A stretch of DNA of 46,436 nt, taken from NCBI GenBank assembly GCA_020630065.1, contig JAHDCC010000014.1, positions 1-46,436 of the forward strand. The letters run 5' to 3'. The notes below the pieces were generated by a model. That model saw only the letters and a program-made list of their open reading frames with translations, was not told the origin of the DNA and searched no databases. Origin of the DNA: Acidimicrobiales bacterium. Lineage in GTDB: Bacteria > Actinomycetota > Acidimicrobiia > Acidimicrobiales > SZUA-35. Below, one piece after another: positions 15,334 through 25,200 of this stretch (the stretch's first letter is position 1; each line of letters starts with the position of its first letter). The position numbers and the translations under genes are program-made.

Positions 15334-15358
15334 TCTATTCGCTGATTTTCTTGTGTGT

Positions 15359-17341
15359 CTAGTTGGCTACGACCGGGGCTCCGCAAAGCGTACGATCAGT
15401 CGACGACCCATCAGGCTTCACCGCAGCAACCAAATACTGATGCGACTTACCAGCCCGAAGAACCGAATCAAACGACGAAACACCAGCAACAACCCGACCC
15501 TGCCAAAACTCAGAACCACCATCAACACTGCGATAAACCCGATACCCATCAGCACCATCAACCGAATCCCACGAAACCGTAGCATCCACACCAACCACAG
15601 AAACAGAACACGAAGCAGGCGCAACAACACCAACGACAGGACTGTCAGTCACCGGGGCTCCGCAAAGCGTACGATCAGTCGACGACCCATCAGGCTTCAC
15701 CGCAGCAACCAAATACTGATGCGACTTACCAGCCCGAAGAACCGAATCAAACGACGAAACACCAGCAACAACCCGACCCTGCCAAAACTCAGAACCACCA
15801 TCAACACTGCGATAAACCCGATACCCATCAGCACCATCAACCGAATCCCACGAAACCGTAGCATCCACACCAACCACAGAAACAGAACACGAAGCAGGCG
15901 CTTCGACGACTGCTAATTCGGGGGCGATCCCGCCGTCACATAGCCGTACAAGGTCTCGACCTGGTTTGGTCTGTTCGACGCCGGGTTGTCCTACTTGACT
16001 GAAGTCTCCGGTCATCCAAAGACAACCATCGCCTGAATCGAGCACACCCCAACCTCCGGAGGTGCCCGCCATGTATGGGTCGAAGTTTGAGTCAACGTTT
16101 CCTGTATTGGCGTCAAATGCGATAACACCAGAAACCGGTTTCACGTAGCCGTCAGCAATGATCGGAGTATTGGCCCAACCCGTTGTCGGTATATACAGGT
16201 CGGTTGGGTCTGTACTGCTGAAGACACCACCGAAGCAATGACACGTTGCGTAGACACGGTCCCCAACAGTGTAAAGATCTTGTCCGTCCCCACCGCCGCT
16301 GCGACATTCTGGAATACCTTGACGCTCAGCAGCGTTAAGTCCCCAGCAGACTGGGCCACGAACCGTAAAGTGGGCGTTCTTTATTTGCCCGGTCACTTCG
16401 CTTATCTGATATGTCGCATGCTCAATACCGGTGATCCATACGTACCCCTGCGGAGTTGCTTCGACATCATACATGCGGCTGCAGTACTCGGGTCCTAGAC
16501 GGTCTGGACACGAAATCAGTTGACGGTTCAAGGACTCTATGGGACGGTTAAACGCGATTGTTCCGTTATCGTCGAGACCCACAAATCCAGGGGTGTCGGC
16601 CGAGCCGTTTACGGTGGTGAACCCACCTGAAATGTAGGTAACTGCTGAAGTTTTGGAACGGCTTACGCCATCGACCGGGCCGTTTAGCTGAGGAAGCCAG
16701 TTCGTGTCGATGACTCCTGAAGTTGGGTTGAAACGAACAACATTGTCGACCGCTACGGTGTTTCCGTTGAGACCTGCCGTTGTGAACGTCCCTGATGCAT
16801 AGACCCAACCATCGGATTCTACTTTGATATCTCTGACCGAGGAAGTTCCGCCGTAAATTCGGGTTTCAAACCCTGGCCAGCGTGCGCCGGTAGCGGGATC
16901 GATTTTAGCCAACGCTCCGATACTTTGGCCGTTCCAAGATTTCAAGTCACCACCGACGAATAATCCACCGTCTGGGGAAGGAGCCAGGGCGTAGATGGCT
17001 CCACCGATAGTTGGGCGAAACGACGGGTCGAATTCGCCGGTACTAGTTTCGAAGCGGGCGAGGTACGGTTGAGACTCGGTTCGGGCACCGTTGGTAACTT
17101 CCAAGAAGTTACCACCAGCATAAATATGGTCGCCGGTTTGAGCGAGTGCCCAGCCCAATGCATCCCAGTTACCGAGAGATGAAATTTCACCTTTTGTTTT
17201 GAGCCCCCACGGAGCAAGCTGCGGGGTCTCAAACTCCGCTGCAGACGGACTTGGGACGGCAAATACCGAAACAAGACCTAAGAAAACCGCCACTAATACG
17301 TTTCTAGCCGCATGAAAACCAGAAGACATCAAATCGCCCAT
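15359..17341 (-). CDS. Secreted propeller-like protein with two FN3 repeats
   Basis: A signal peptide (hydrophobic core LVAVFLGLVSVFAV, cleavage after SPSAA) is followed by about 430 residues of repeats of the type HIYAGGNFLEV / GLFVGGDLKSW / WVYASGTFTTA. These resemble delta-60 or YVTN-like propeller repeats (GGxF...G...xRxxxxG..D..F). The C-terminus carries two FN3-like modules of about 83 residues each, identical in sequence. Several cysteines suggest disulfides after export. Role unknown; an extracellular adhesion or envelope function is inferred. The start has a good SD (AAGGTGG, 7 nt upstream of ATG) and a TATAAT element upstream. The reductase gene stops 140 bp upstream. Confidence 0.8.
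   Translation of the reverse strand: MGDLMSSGFHAARNVLVAVFLGLVSVFAVPSPSAAEFETPQLAPWGLKTKGEISSLGNWDALGWALAQTGDHIYAGGNFLEVTNGARTESQPYLARFETSTGEFDPSFRPTIGGAIYALAPSPDGGLFVGGDLKSWNGQSIGALAKIDPATGARWPGFETRIYGGTSSVRDIKVESDGWVYASGTFTTAGLNGNTVAVDNVVRFNPTSGVIDTNWLPQLNGPVDGVSRSKTSAVTYISGGFTTVNGSADTPGFVGLDDNGTIAFNRPIESLNRQLISCPDRLGPEYCSRMYDVEATPQGYVWITGIEHATYQISEVTGQIKNAHFTVRGPVCWGLNAAERQGIPECRSGGGDGQDLYTVGDRVYATCHCFGGVFSSTDPTDLYIPTTGWANTPIIADGYVKPVSGVIAFDANTGNVDSNFDPYMAGTSGGWGVLDSGDGCLWMTGDFSQVGQPGVEQTKPGRDLVRLCDGGIAPELAVVEAPASCSVSVVGVDATVSWDSVDGADGYRVYRSVDGGSEFWQGRVVAGVSSFDSVLRAGKSHQYLVAAVKPDGSSTDRTLCGAPVTDSPVVGVVAPASCSVSVVGVDATVSWDSVDGADGYRVYRSVDGGSEFWQGRVVAGVSSFDSVLRAGKSHQYLVAAVKPDGSSTDRTLCGAPVVAN
15372..15901. 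repeat. 251-bp perfect direct repeat (FN3 modules)
   Basis: Copy 1 spans 15372-15622 and copy 2 spans 15651-15901, with a period of 279 bp (93 codons). By eye the copies are identical over all 251 bp, including third codon positions, and are separated by a 28-bp linker. Identity at silent sites points to very recent duplication or ongoing gene conversion. Confidence 0.9.
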
Positions 17342-17369
17342 ATTTAATCCACCTTTGCTATATCACAAA

Positions 17370-17375
17370 ATTATA
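17370..17375 (-). promoter_or_regulatory. Candidate -10 element of secreted protein gene
   Basis: The minus strand reads TATAAT here, 29 bases upstream of the start codon, with an AAGGTGG ribosome site between. No good -35 hexamer sits 16-18 bp upstream, so support rests on the perfect -10 alone. Confidence 0.4.
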
Positions 17376-17394
17376 ACTAGCTGGCGGATTACCT

Positions 17395-17475
17395 ACAGGA
17401 CACAAATCATCAGATTCGTGGGCTGAAGTGCCCGGTTATAGGCGATTTCACCGTGACCGTTTTAACGTGTCCTGT
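17395..17475. repeat. 9-bp inverted repeat spaced by 63 bp
   Basis: ACAGGACAC (17395-17403) and GTGTCCTGT (17467-17475) are perfect complements flanking the intergenic space between the reductase stop and the secreted protein gene. This may be a terminator stem with a long loop or a paired protein-binding site. Confidence 0.3.
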
Positions 17476-17481
17476 TAGATA

Positions 17482-18402
17482 TCAAAGACCCAGTGTTAGC
17501 CGTAGGGACTTTTCGATTGGCACAGGCTTGAGCCCTAACACGTTGGTGGCCGCCGAAGAATCGACAACAAATGGACGGTCGAACTGATACAACACTTCTT
17601 TTAGTTCACGCATTATCGGCTGAAACCAGCCCATTACCGTTACCAATGCGTCTGGGGCTGGACGTATTTTTGGTGGATCGGCTTCCACGAGTTCAGCCAG
17701 CCGTTGGATGATTTCTCGCTGGGTTAACGGTTCGGCTGTTGGAACGTGCCACGCTTTGCCCCATGCTTTTTCGTTGGAACCTAATTCGACTAAGGTTGCG
17801 GCGACATCGTTTATGGAGGTCCAGCTGTGGTCCACGTCGGGGTTTCCTAGGATATTGACCGTTTTTCCTGCCCTGATGGGGTCGGTTATGCGAGTTCCGG
17901 TGTGATACCTTTTGTCGAGTTCTGCACCTATAAAATCTGAGGCTCGCGCTTCGGTTACAACAACATCGCCATTTCGGTGGGCGGCGAGGGCATCGTGCCA
18001 CATTTTGGCTCGAACCTGACCCTTGACACTGGTGGCGTTTAATGGGTCGGTTTCTACCATCGGACGGGTCGGAGGGGCGTATCCGTACAGGTTGCTTAGT
18101 GTCACGAGCACCGCCCCGGATGTTTTGGCGGCATTGAGGATGGAGTTGGCCAGGGGTGGCCAGTCGGTCACCCATTTCGTGTAGATCGGATTGGCGCAGT
18201 TATAAATTACGGCCGCATTGTGGGCGGCCTGCTGCATGGCGGCTTGGTCACTGGCGTTAACGGCTTGTCGTTGCACACCTTGGATGTTTTCGCCCCGGCC
18301 GGAGCGGTTCAGCAGTATGACTTCTTCGCCTCGGCTGGCAAGCAATTTGGCTGTGGTTTGACCCGTCGGACCTGATCCGACGATTACGTGTGCGGTTCCC
18401 AT
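17482..18402 (-). CDS. NAD(P)-dependent epimerase/reductase (extended SDR-like)
   Basis: The N-terminal Rossmann motif is unusual: VIVGSGPTGQTTAKLLASRG (GxGxxG variant) instead of the usual GGTGFxG. NxxYGYAPP with a Tyr lies near the position of the SDR catalytic tyrosine (SNLYGYAPP). HVPTAEPLTQREI and the C-terminal pattern resemble NmrA/epimerase-type proteins. The substrate is unknown. I start at the ATG at 18400-18402, preceded by GAGGAG seven bases upstream. It is divergent from a TetR gene, and operator-like palindromes lie between the two, so TetR very likely represses it. Confidence 0.8.
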   Translation of the reverse strand: MGTAHVIVGSGPTGQTTAKLLASRGEEVILLNRSGRGENIQGVQRQAVNASDQAAMQQAAHNAAVIYNCANPIYTKWVTDWPPLANSILNAAKTSGAVLVTLSNLYGYAPPTRPMVETDPLNATSVKGQVRAKMWHDALAAHRNGDVVVTEARASDFIGAELDKRYHTGTRITDPIRAGKTVNILGNPDVDHSWTSINDVAATLVELGSNEKAWGKAWHVPTAEPLTQREIIQRLAELVEADPPKIRPAPDALVTVMGWFQPIMRELKEVLYQFDRPFVVDSSAATNVLGLKPVPIEKSLRLTLGL

Positions 18403-18423
18403 TGTGTAGCTCCTCATATTAGC

Positions 18424-18506
18424 GATCATTGATTACAAACGAGATCAGTGATCTCGCTGATACAGTTTTACCAGAGAACCAGAGAAAAACCAAGATCACT
18501 GATCTC
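18424..18506. promoter_or_regulatory. Three TetR operator-like palindromes
   Basis: Site 1 (18441-18455) is a perfect 7+1+7 palindrome, GAGATCA-G-TGATCTC. Site 2 (18492-18506) is AAGATCA-C-TGATCTC, with one mismatched pair. Site 3 core (18424-18434) is GATCA-T-TGATT. All share GATCA-N-TGAT and lie in the divergent TetR / reductase promoter region. Autoregulation with repression of the reductase is the natural reading. Confidence 0.75.
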
Positions 18507-18559
18507 TTTTTAGACTGATGCTCTTGATATTCGCGCAAAATACAGGCATCCTAGAACCA

Positions 18560-19291
18560 ATGGGCAGCAAAAGAACAGCCGAAAAACCAGCCAAACCTGT
18601 GGGAATCCGGGCCATCGCCCGAGCCCAAATGAATCAAGAGATCAAACGCATTGCATGGGATCAACTCCAAAAAGACGGAGCCAACAACCTCTCACTCCGG
18701 GCAATCTCACGAGAGATGGGCATGACCTCATCAGCCCTCTACCGCTATTTCAACAACCGAGACGCCCTACTCACCGCACTGATCATCGACGCGTACAACG
18801 ACGTCGGAGAGCGAGTCGAACACAACAACAGTCAAATCCCAGCCGAAAACTACCGCCAAAGGTTTATCTCAATCGGCCAGACGATCATGGCATGGGGAAA
18901 AGAAAACCCACATCGTTTCGCTCTTGTATACGGGCCGGCAATACCCGGGTACGCGGCCCCCGAAGACACCGTCGACCCCGGCACACGCTCTCAACTTGTG
19001 CTCTACCGTCTAATGAGCGAATGGAGCGACACCCAAGACATCGACCACACGATCGACGCTCCCCCAGTTCCACCCAAACTTGGCGACCCGCTGCAAGCCG
19101 CCGCCGCCGAAGTCGGCATGCACGCTCCCACCCACCAGATCATGGCAGGACTAGCACTGTGGTCAGAACTGATGGGGGTAATATACTCCCACTTCTTCAA
19201 CCACTTCGGACGAGAGCTAACCGATGAAGGCAACATAGGCAGCTGGCTAATCGAACGTATGGCCACCCGAATATTCGGCCCAGAGCAATAA
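18560..19291 (+). CDS. TetR-family transcriptional regulator
   Basis: The DNA-binding domain is at about residues 20-70, with the helix-turn-helix LSLRAISREMGMTSSALYRYF followed by NNRDALL, the standard TetR signature. The C-terminal ligand domain (about 75-244) contains AWGKENPHRFALVYGP, which resembles WHG-type TetR C-terminal domains; the ligand is unknown. The ATG at 18560 gives a normal length; an ATG at 18518 would add 14 residues. The gene is divergent from the reductase and convergent with the NRPS, ending 4 bp before the NRPS stop. A role in controlling the NRPS is possible but not shown by operator sites near its start. Confidence 0.9.
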   Translation: MGSKRTAEKPAKPVGIRAIARAQMNQEIKRIAWDQLQKDGANNLSLRAISREMGMTSSALYRYFNNRDALLTALIIDAYNDVGERVEHNNSQIPAENYRQRFISIGQTIMAWGKENPHRFALVYGPAIPGYAAPEDTVDPGTRSQLVLYRLMSEWSDTQDIDHTIDAPPVPPKLGDPLQAAAAEVGMHAPTHQIMAGLALWSELMGVIYSHFFNHFGRELTDEGNIGSWLIERMATRIFGPEQ

Positions 19292-19295
19292 GCGG

Positions 19296-22200
19296 CTAAC
19301 GCCAAAGATAAGCAACAGTAATTCCACCGTCGACAATCAAATGCCGTTCAGTCGGTTCCACCGGCCACCTGACCGCCAACTGTTCATGAGCGACGATAAC
19401 GGCACCTTCTGCACGCTGAGCCAAAAGAGCGGGCAGAAGTTCTGACGACGCTTCAGGCGGCAGAAACAAAAAGATAACCGACGCATCAGCAACGTCAACT
19501 TCTCGAGCGTCACCGTGAACAACTTCAACCAGGTCACCTACACCGGCCTGAGCTATTCTCCGGCGACTCTGCTCAACCAACTCTCCGCTTTGTTCCACCC
19601 CGACACCTCGACACCCAAAATGGCGAGCGGCTTCGACCAGAACCCGGCCATCACCACTCCCAATGTCGAGCAAAACATCATCCTGTGTAACATTTACTCG
19701 GTCAAGAATCTCGGACACCAGAGCCGACGGGGTACCAACAAAAACCCCAAGATCAGCGTCATCGGATACCGAACTCACCTGAGGTGACACGATGGGCGAA
19801 TCAGGCTGCCACCGAACAATGGCTCGTGTCGCATGAGCATCTTCAGCCACAAACACCGCCAACCCAACCTTCGACACCGCAGCCAACCACTCATGTTCGA
19901 TATAAGAAAGCTGCGGACGAAACCCGATACGTTCGAAAGCAATCGGAACCTTACGCAACATCTCCACCGACACGGCATCGGTCAACGTAATCGTGAATGT
20001 GTGATGAACAGATCGTTTCGGCACCGGTTGGGCAATAGCGTCAACCCCAGCTTCTACTAAAACCTTCATCGCCGAATCTTGAGACCCACGAGAGGACTCG
20101 GCAATTTTTGTTGTCTCCCGGACTGCTTTGTTCACAAGCTCAGCCTCGGAGCCACCATCGGTCTCGGACGCTTCGAGACGGCTCAACACACGAAGGAAAT
20201 CTCCTCGGTGTAACGCTCCCATCAACTTCGAAGTTACCGACTCAGCAGACACCTCGCCAATGAAGTGTCCAGCCAGAGCTTCAACATGAGGTTCAGCCAA
20301 CATCGACAGATGGCCGCCTGCAACGTCGATAAGTTTCACACCCGCGTCTGCAACCATCTCCCAGCCAAAGGCCCCATCTCGACGCGAAGCCGTAAACGAA
20401 TCGTCGGCCTTAAATACCAAAATCGGTACCGCTAGAGGTTTGAACTCGTAGTTGATTTGAGAACGCACATTGTCTTCAACGAACCGTCGAATCTCAAGCT
20501 TGTTCGACAGTCCAATCCCTAACCGTTTACGGGTTTGGATCGAAACCATTTCGCTGCGGCGACGTAGTCTCTTTGCCGTCATCTTCGAACGATCCAACAA
20601 GTACTTGGGTGGGTTCTTACCCATCTCTTTGCTGTGCGCGACAACCTTGTTTGCGAGTCGTTTCGACCCACTCAACGAATCTGTATCAGACCCGGGCAGC
20701 TGCATAGGTCCAGCAGCATCGAACAAAACCAATCTCTCCACTTCGCGACCGGAGCGACGTAATTGTGTCGCCAATTCGTAGGCCACCACACTCCCTAACG
20801 AAACCGCAGCCAATATGACCGGGCCAGCCGATGTGATCGATTCAAGCTCCCGCCGATATTCGGCTGCTATCTCGGCTACGTCCGACGGTCGTGTCGTGTC
20901 TAGATCGGCGACTGGCTGACCTACCCCAAACATCGGCTGATCTGAACCGAGACGGGCCGCAAGTGGCCGATAGAACTCGGAATTTATGCCCAGAACGTGA
21001 ACTCCGATTATCGGGGTTTTCGAACCTTCTGGCTGTATCGGCACCAGATATGTGGTCGACGAGGCTTTATCTGAGGTAGTCGACGTATCGGCGCCCGATA
21101 CACCGGCACCTAGGTTCGTCCCGGTCGACGCTGAAATAATCCGGGCAACTTCGGTAGCAGATGAGTTTCGGTAAAGGTCAGAAATTGGCAGCTCGACTCG
21201 GAATTGGTCGGCAACTCGGTCAACGAGCTCGACCGCCAGAAGCGAGTGTCCGCCAATGTCGAAAAACGAGTCATCGACGTCAAAATCGGTGTGCCCAATC
21301 AGATGAGCGAAAATCTTCTCGACCTCGTTGGTGAGCTTTCCTGCAGGCTCCAGAACAGCATCTCTACCCAAGCCAATGTTCACCAAGCCGGCGTCGCTTG
21401 TGCCGGTGCTACTGGATTGTGAGCCGACCGATAATTGAGCGACCGCCACCCTATCAATCTTGCCATTAGGCAATCTTGGAATTCGCCGTTGAGTGATAAA
21501 CCGTTGAGGGACCACGTTCTTAGCCAGCGAGTTAGCGACATCACGGCGAACAGCAGCACTATCCAGTTCAGCTCCTTCGGACAACTCTATGTGGGCAACC
21601 AGAACCGGCCGAGAGGTTTCCGACAACGCGAGTAGGCGTTGGCGCAATGTTGCGGTCGGGTGGTCGTCAACCGCGGCTTTGGCCATAACTTCTCGAACAA
21701 TATGATCCGACGCCTCGGCCAACAGCTCGTCCACGGTCCTAGGGTCGACGACACTCACCGCAGACGCTTCAATCCCATCTAGGTTGTTCAAGGCCGATTC
21801 GATTTCACCTGGTTCAACTCGAACCCCGTTGACACTTAACTGATCGTCGACTCGCCCAAGAAAATGGATCGCCCCGTCACGCAATACCGCCAAATCCCCG
21901 GTGATGAACGCAGTTTCAGCCCACGGCAACGACACAAAAGAATCGGCTGATTCGGCATGTAAATAACCGTCAACGACCCCCGCTCCACCAACGACCAGCT
22001 GACCTTCAACCCCTTCCGGAACCGGACACAAATGGTGGTCAACCACCGCCAAAGACGCGCCCGCTATCGGTGTACCTATTGGCACCGACGTGTCGGCCTG
22101 GCCTGCGTTTTCATCTGGCCGACCCGGATTGTGAACTACTGCCCCCGACGCCCAAACAGTCGCCTCGGTAGGCCCATATTCGTTGATGAGCGAACTGAAG

Positions 22201-25200
22201 CCGACCTTCGATTTATGGTTTAAAACCACTCGCTGTGAACAGGACTCCCCAGCCACAATCACATGGTCAACCCAGCTATCAAACGAAGACCGGCGACCAA
22301 GCACACGTTCATACAAGGCAGGAACAGTCAACGCATGTGATATCGCCGACTGGGTGAAAATGTCGGTCAACGCGTCAACGTTGTGCACCTCGTCATCGGT
22401 CGGCATAACTATGGTTCCACCAGCTGAAGCGGTCCAGAAAATCCCGGCGATACTGCTATCAAAAGAGATACTTGAAAGCATCAAGAACCGTGTCGGTTTT
22501 TCTGCACCATTCGGTCGACTTATCCGCTGATAAAAATCGAACCGGGCAGCCGTGCTAGCAGCTAGGCACCGATTAGTCACCGGGACACCCTTCGGCTCTC
22601 CGGTCGAACCAGAAGTAAAAATGAGGTACGCAACATGGTTTGGATCGAACGCTACTTCGTGCCAACTGTTCAGATGCAGCCCCGGCGAAACCTTATCGAT
22701 CGTTCTCACATCGAGATCGTGAGGTGTCAGCGGGTTACCGGATGCGGTTTCGTCGATCAAGGCAGCCAACGCATCGGACTGTTGAGCCAGCAACATTTTT
22801 CGGTTCTCAGGGTACGTCGGGTCGAGGGGCACGTACGTTGCGCCCAACCGGGCAATGGCCACAATCGCTGGAAGAATCATCGCCGACCGCCGCAGCGCAA
22901 CAACGACTCGATCCCCTGGGCCGACCCCAACCCGATCGAGTTGACCGGCGATACCGGCAGATAGGTGTTCTACTTCAGCCCACGTTAACGACTCGCCGCC
23001 GCATTCGATCGCCGACTTCGCCGGTGAGCTAATCATGTGGTCTGAAATAGTTGACCACACACTTGTCAGTGAGCGTTGCTCTGGGCCGATCAGAAGGCTC
23101 TGAGATATCGCTGCCCCAGAACTAACCGGCACATCGTGGCTCTCCGTGGCTAGCAAAGCTAACGAAGTATCAAACTCCAGCAGCATACGCTCAGCGTCCT
23201 CGGCCATCATCGCGGCGCCCGAGAACTCGACCGCTAGTTCGACCGTCTCGGCTCCCACCTCAACAAACAATGACGCGGTTCCGACCGCAGTTCCGTTGTG
23301 AAGAATCTGCTGGGTAGCGTTTATGGTGTTCCCATCTTTGTCTGGTATCGAAACCGATCCGAGCCGATCGTATGCGACCAAAACATCGAACGGTTTGACT
23401 GGCGCTGAAACAGATCGACGATCTTGCAGCATCCGGGCGTACGGGTATCGACGATGTGAAAGCGCCTGGCCCAGCTTGGTTCGAACCTCGTCGAGGATTG
23501 AACCTATCGACGAGTCAGGGGCGACATCGAACTGGAGCGGCAACGTGTTGAGAAAATAGCCGGCCAAGCCTTGAGCTTGTCTACTGTTGCGTACCGATGC
23601 CAGGAAACCGAGACCCACCGGTTTGTCGCTGTTGTTGGTGTAACGAGCGAGCGTCAACGCAGCAGCTGCGGCGGTTAGAACCGACCCTGAACCACTTGGG
23701 TTCGAGGTCAGGTCAGCGACCGAAACCGTCGCCGTCCGCCGTATGAGCCCATCTGCCCCTGCGATAGAAGGTTGTGTGATAGCGAGCGGGGCTGCAGGTT
23801 TGTTAGCTGTTTCCAACCAGAACTCTCTGTCAACGTCGCTGGACTCGTACCCGCTTTGAAGTTCCGCCATTTCTGTGGAATAGCTACTGGTCAAGGCGGG
23901 TAGCCCCCGACCCGTCATCTCTGATTCGATCTCATCCCACAGCAACGCGAACGTCTCAGAATCAGCAGACACGTGGTGGGTAGAGAGAACAACGACCGTC
24001 GATGATTGTTTCGACGTGACCCAACATCGCAAAAGCGGCCCAGCAGTCAAGTCGAACGGTGTTCGGTGAAACTCGGCGATGTTTTGGTCCGTTACATCAA
24101 CGTCGTCTGGGTCGTTCGAGGAGGAAACAGTGACTTCTACGGCCTCGGACGCGCTAAGCCTTCGGCGAGGCTTACTGTAGGTCCAATGTAGTGGCTGGTG
24201 ACGCTCGGCCACTCGCTGCAACGCCTCTTCGAGAGCCCCAATGTCGATGACGCCGGAGAAGTCGTATCGACGCCCCAGATTGTATTTGGCACTTTCTGGT
24301 TCGAGCGCCATCTCGTACAAGATGCCTTGTTCAGACTCGGACAACGCAGGCTCGCCGTCGAGGTCCAGAGCTTCGACGCTTTTGACGTCGGCCCCGCCAA
24401 GTTCAGGCACGCCCGGTTGGGGGCCGACAGGCTGTGGCGCAGTTGTATCCACGGCGATAGCTAGCTGACGCGGGGTCGGATGCATAAAGACTGCGGCATC
24501 ATCTATGCGATACCCCACTTCTTCTTCCAAAATCGCTGCGGTCTCCAACGCCGCCAACGAGTCACCACCGAGCGCAAAAAAGTCGTCGTCTAGGCCTACC
24601 GGCTGTAGACGAAGAACACGTTCCCAAACGGCAACAACCTTACGTTCCAGGTCGTTTTCCGGCGACACGTACATAGCTGGGCCAGCTCTATGTAGCCGTT
24701 CGGGGGCGTCAAGAGCGTCGGTGTCCAGCTTGCCGTTTGTGGTGAACGGCAACGCCGGTCCAGCAACAAACGCCGACGGGATAGCGTGGATGGGAAGACG
24801 AGTCGAAAGGTAACTGTTGAGCTCAGCCGGGATGAGTTTGGTGTCGTCATCAACTTCGATCCATGCCGTCAGGATCGAACGATCTCGCGGTTCGTAACCG
24901 ATCGTGGACAACATGGACGAAACCTCTTCGAGGTCTAACCCGTCGTCGAGTTCTTCCATCGCCTCAGACCGGGTTTTGTGTCCAAGTCGAACATCCCATG
25001 CGTAAGGTTCGGCGTAGTTGTGGTAGCCCTGTTCTTGCTGATGGGTGAAGATCCCGGCGGCGTTTACCAGACAGTTAGTTGAACGGCCAGTGTCGGACGG
25101 ACGGACCCATGGGGCTTGTGAGCTGAGGTAGGTCAACATGTCTTCTAACTCAACGTCGAGGTATCGGTAAATGTCGATGTACTCGACTTGTTCGAACACG

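Larger units (their letters stand above)
15026..15358. other. Convergent intergenic region rich in inverted repeats
   Basis: This 333-bp stretch between the OmpA gene and the 3' end of the secreted protein gene holds no convincing gene. It contains one isolated hairpin (15066-15098) and a chain of overlapping inverted repeats (15217-15333), listed separately. A bidirectional termination region is the simplest reading. Confidence 0.6.

Noticed and set aside
15185-15916. A 243-residue plus-strand ORF rich in Arg, Asn, Thr and Pro with an internal repeat
   Set aside because: It is antisense to the FN3 repeats of the secreted protein; its composition and repeat come from that gene. It has no start signal of note.
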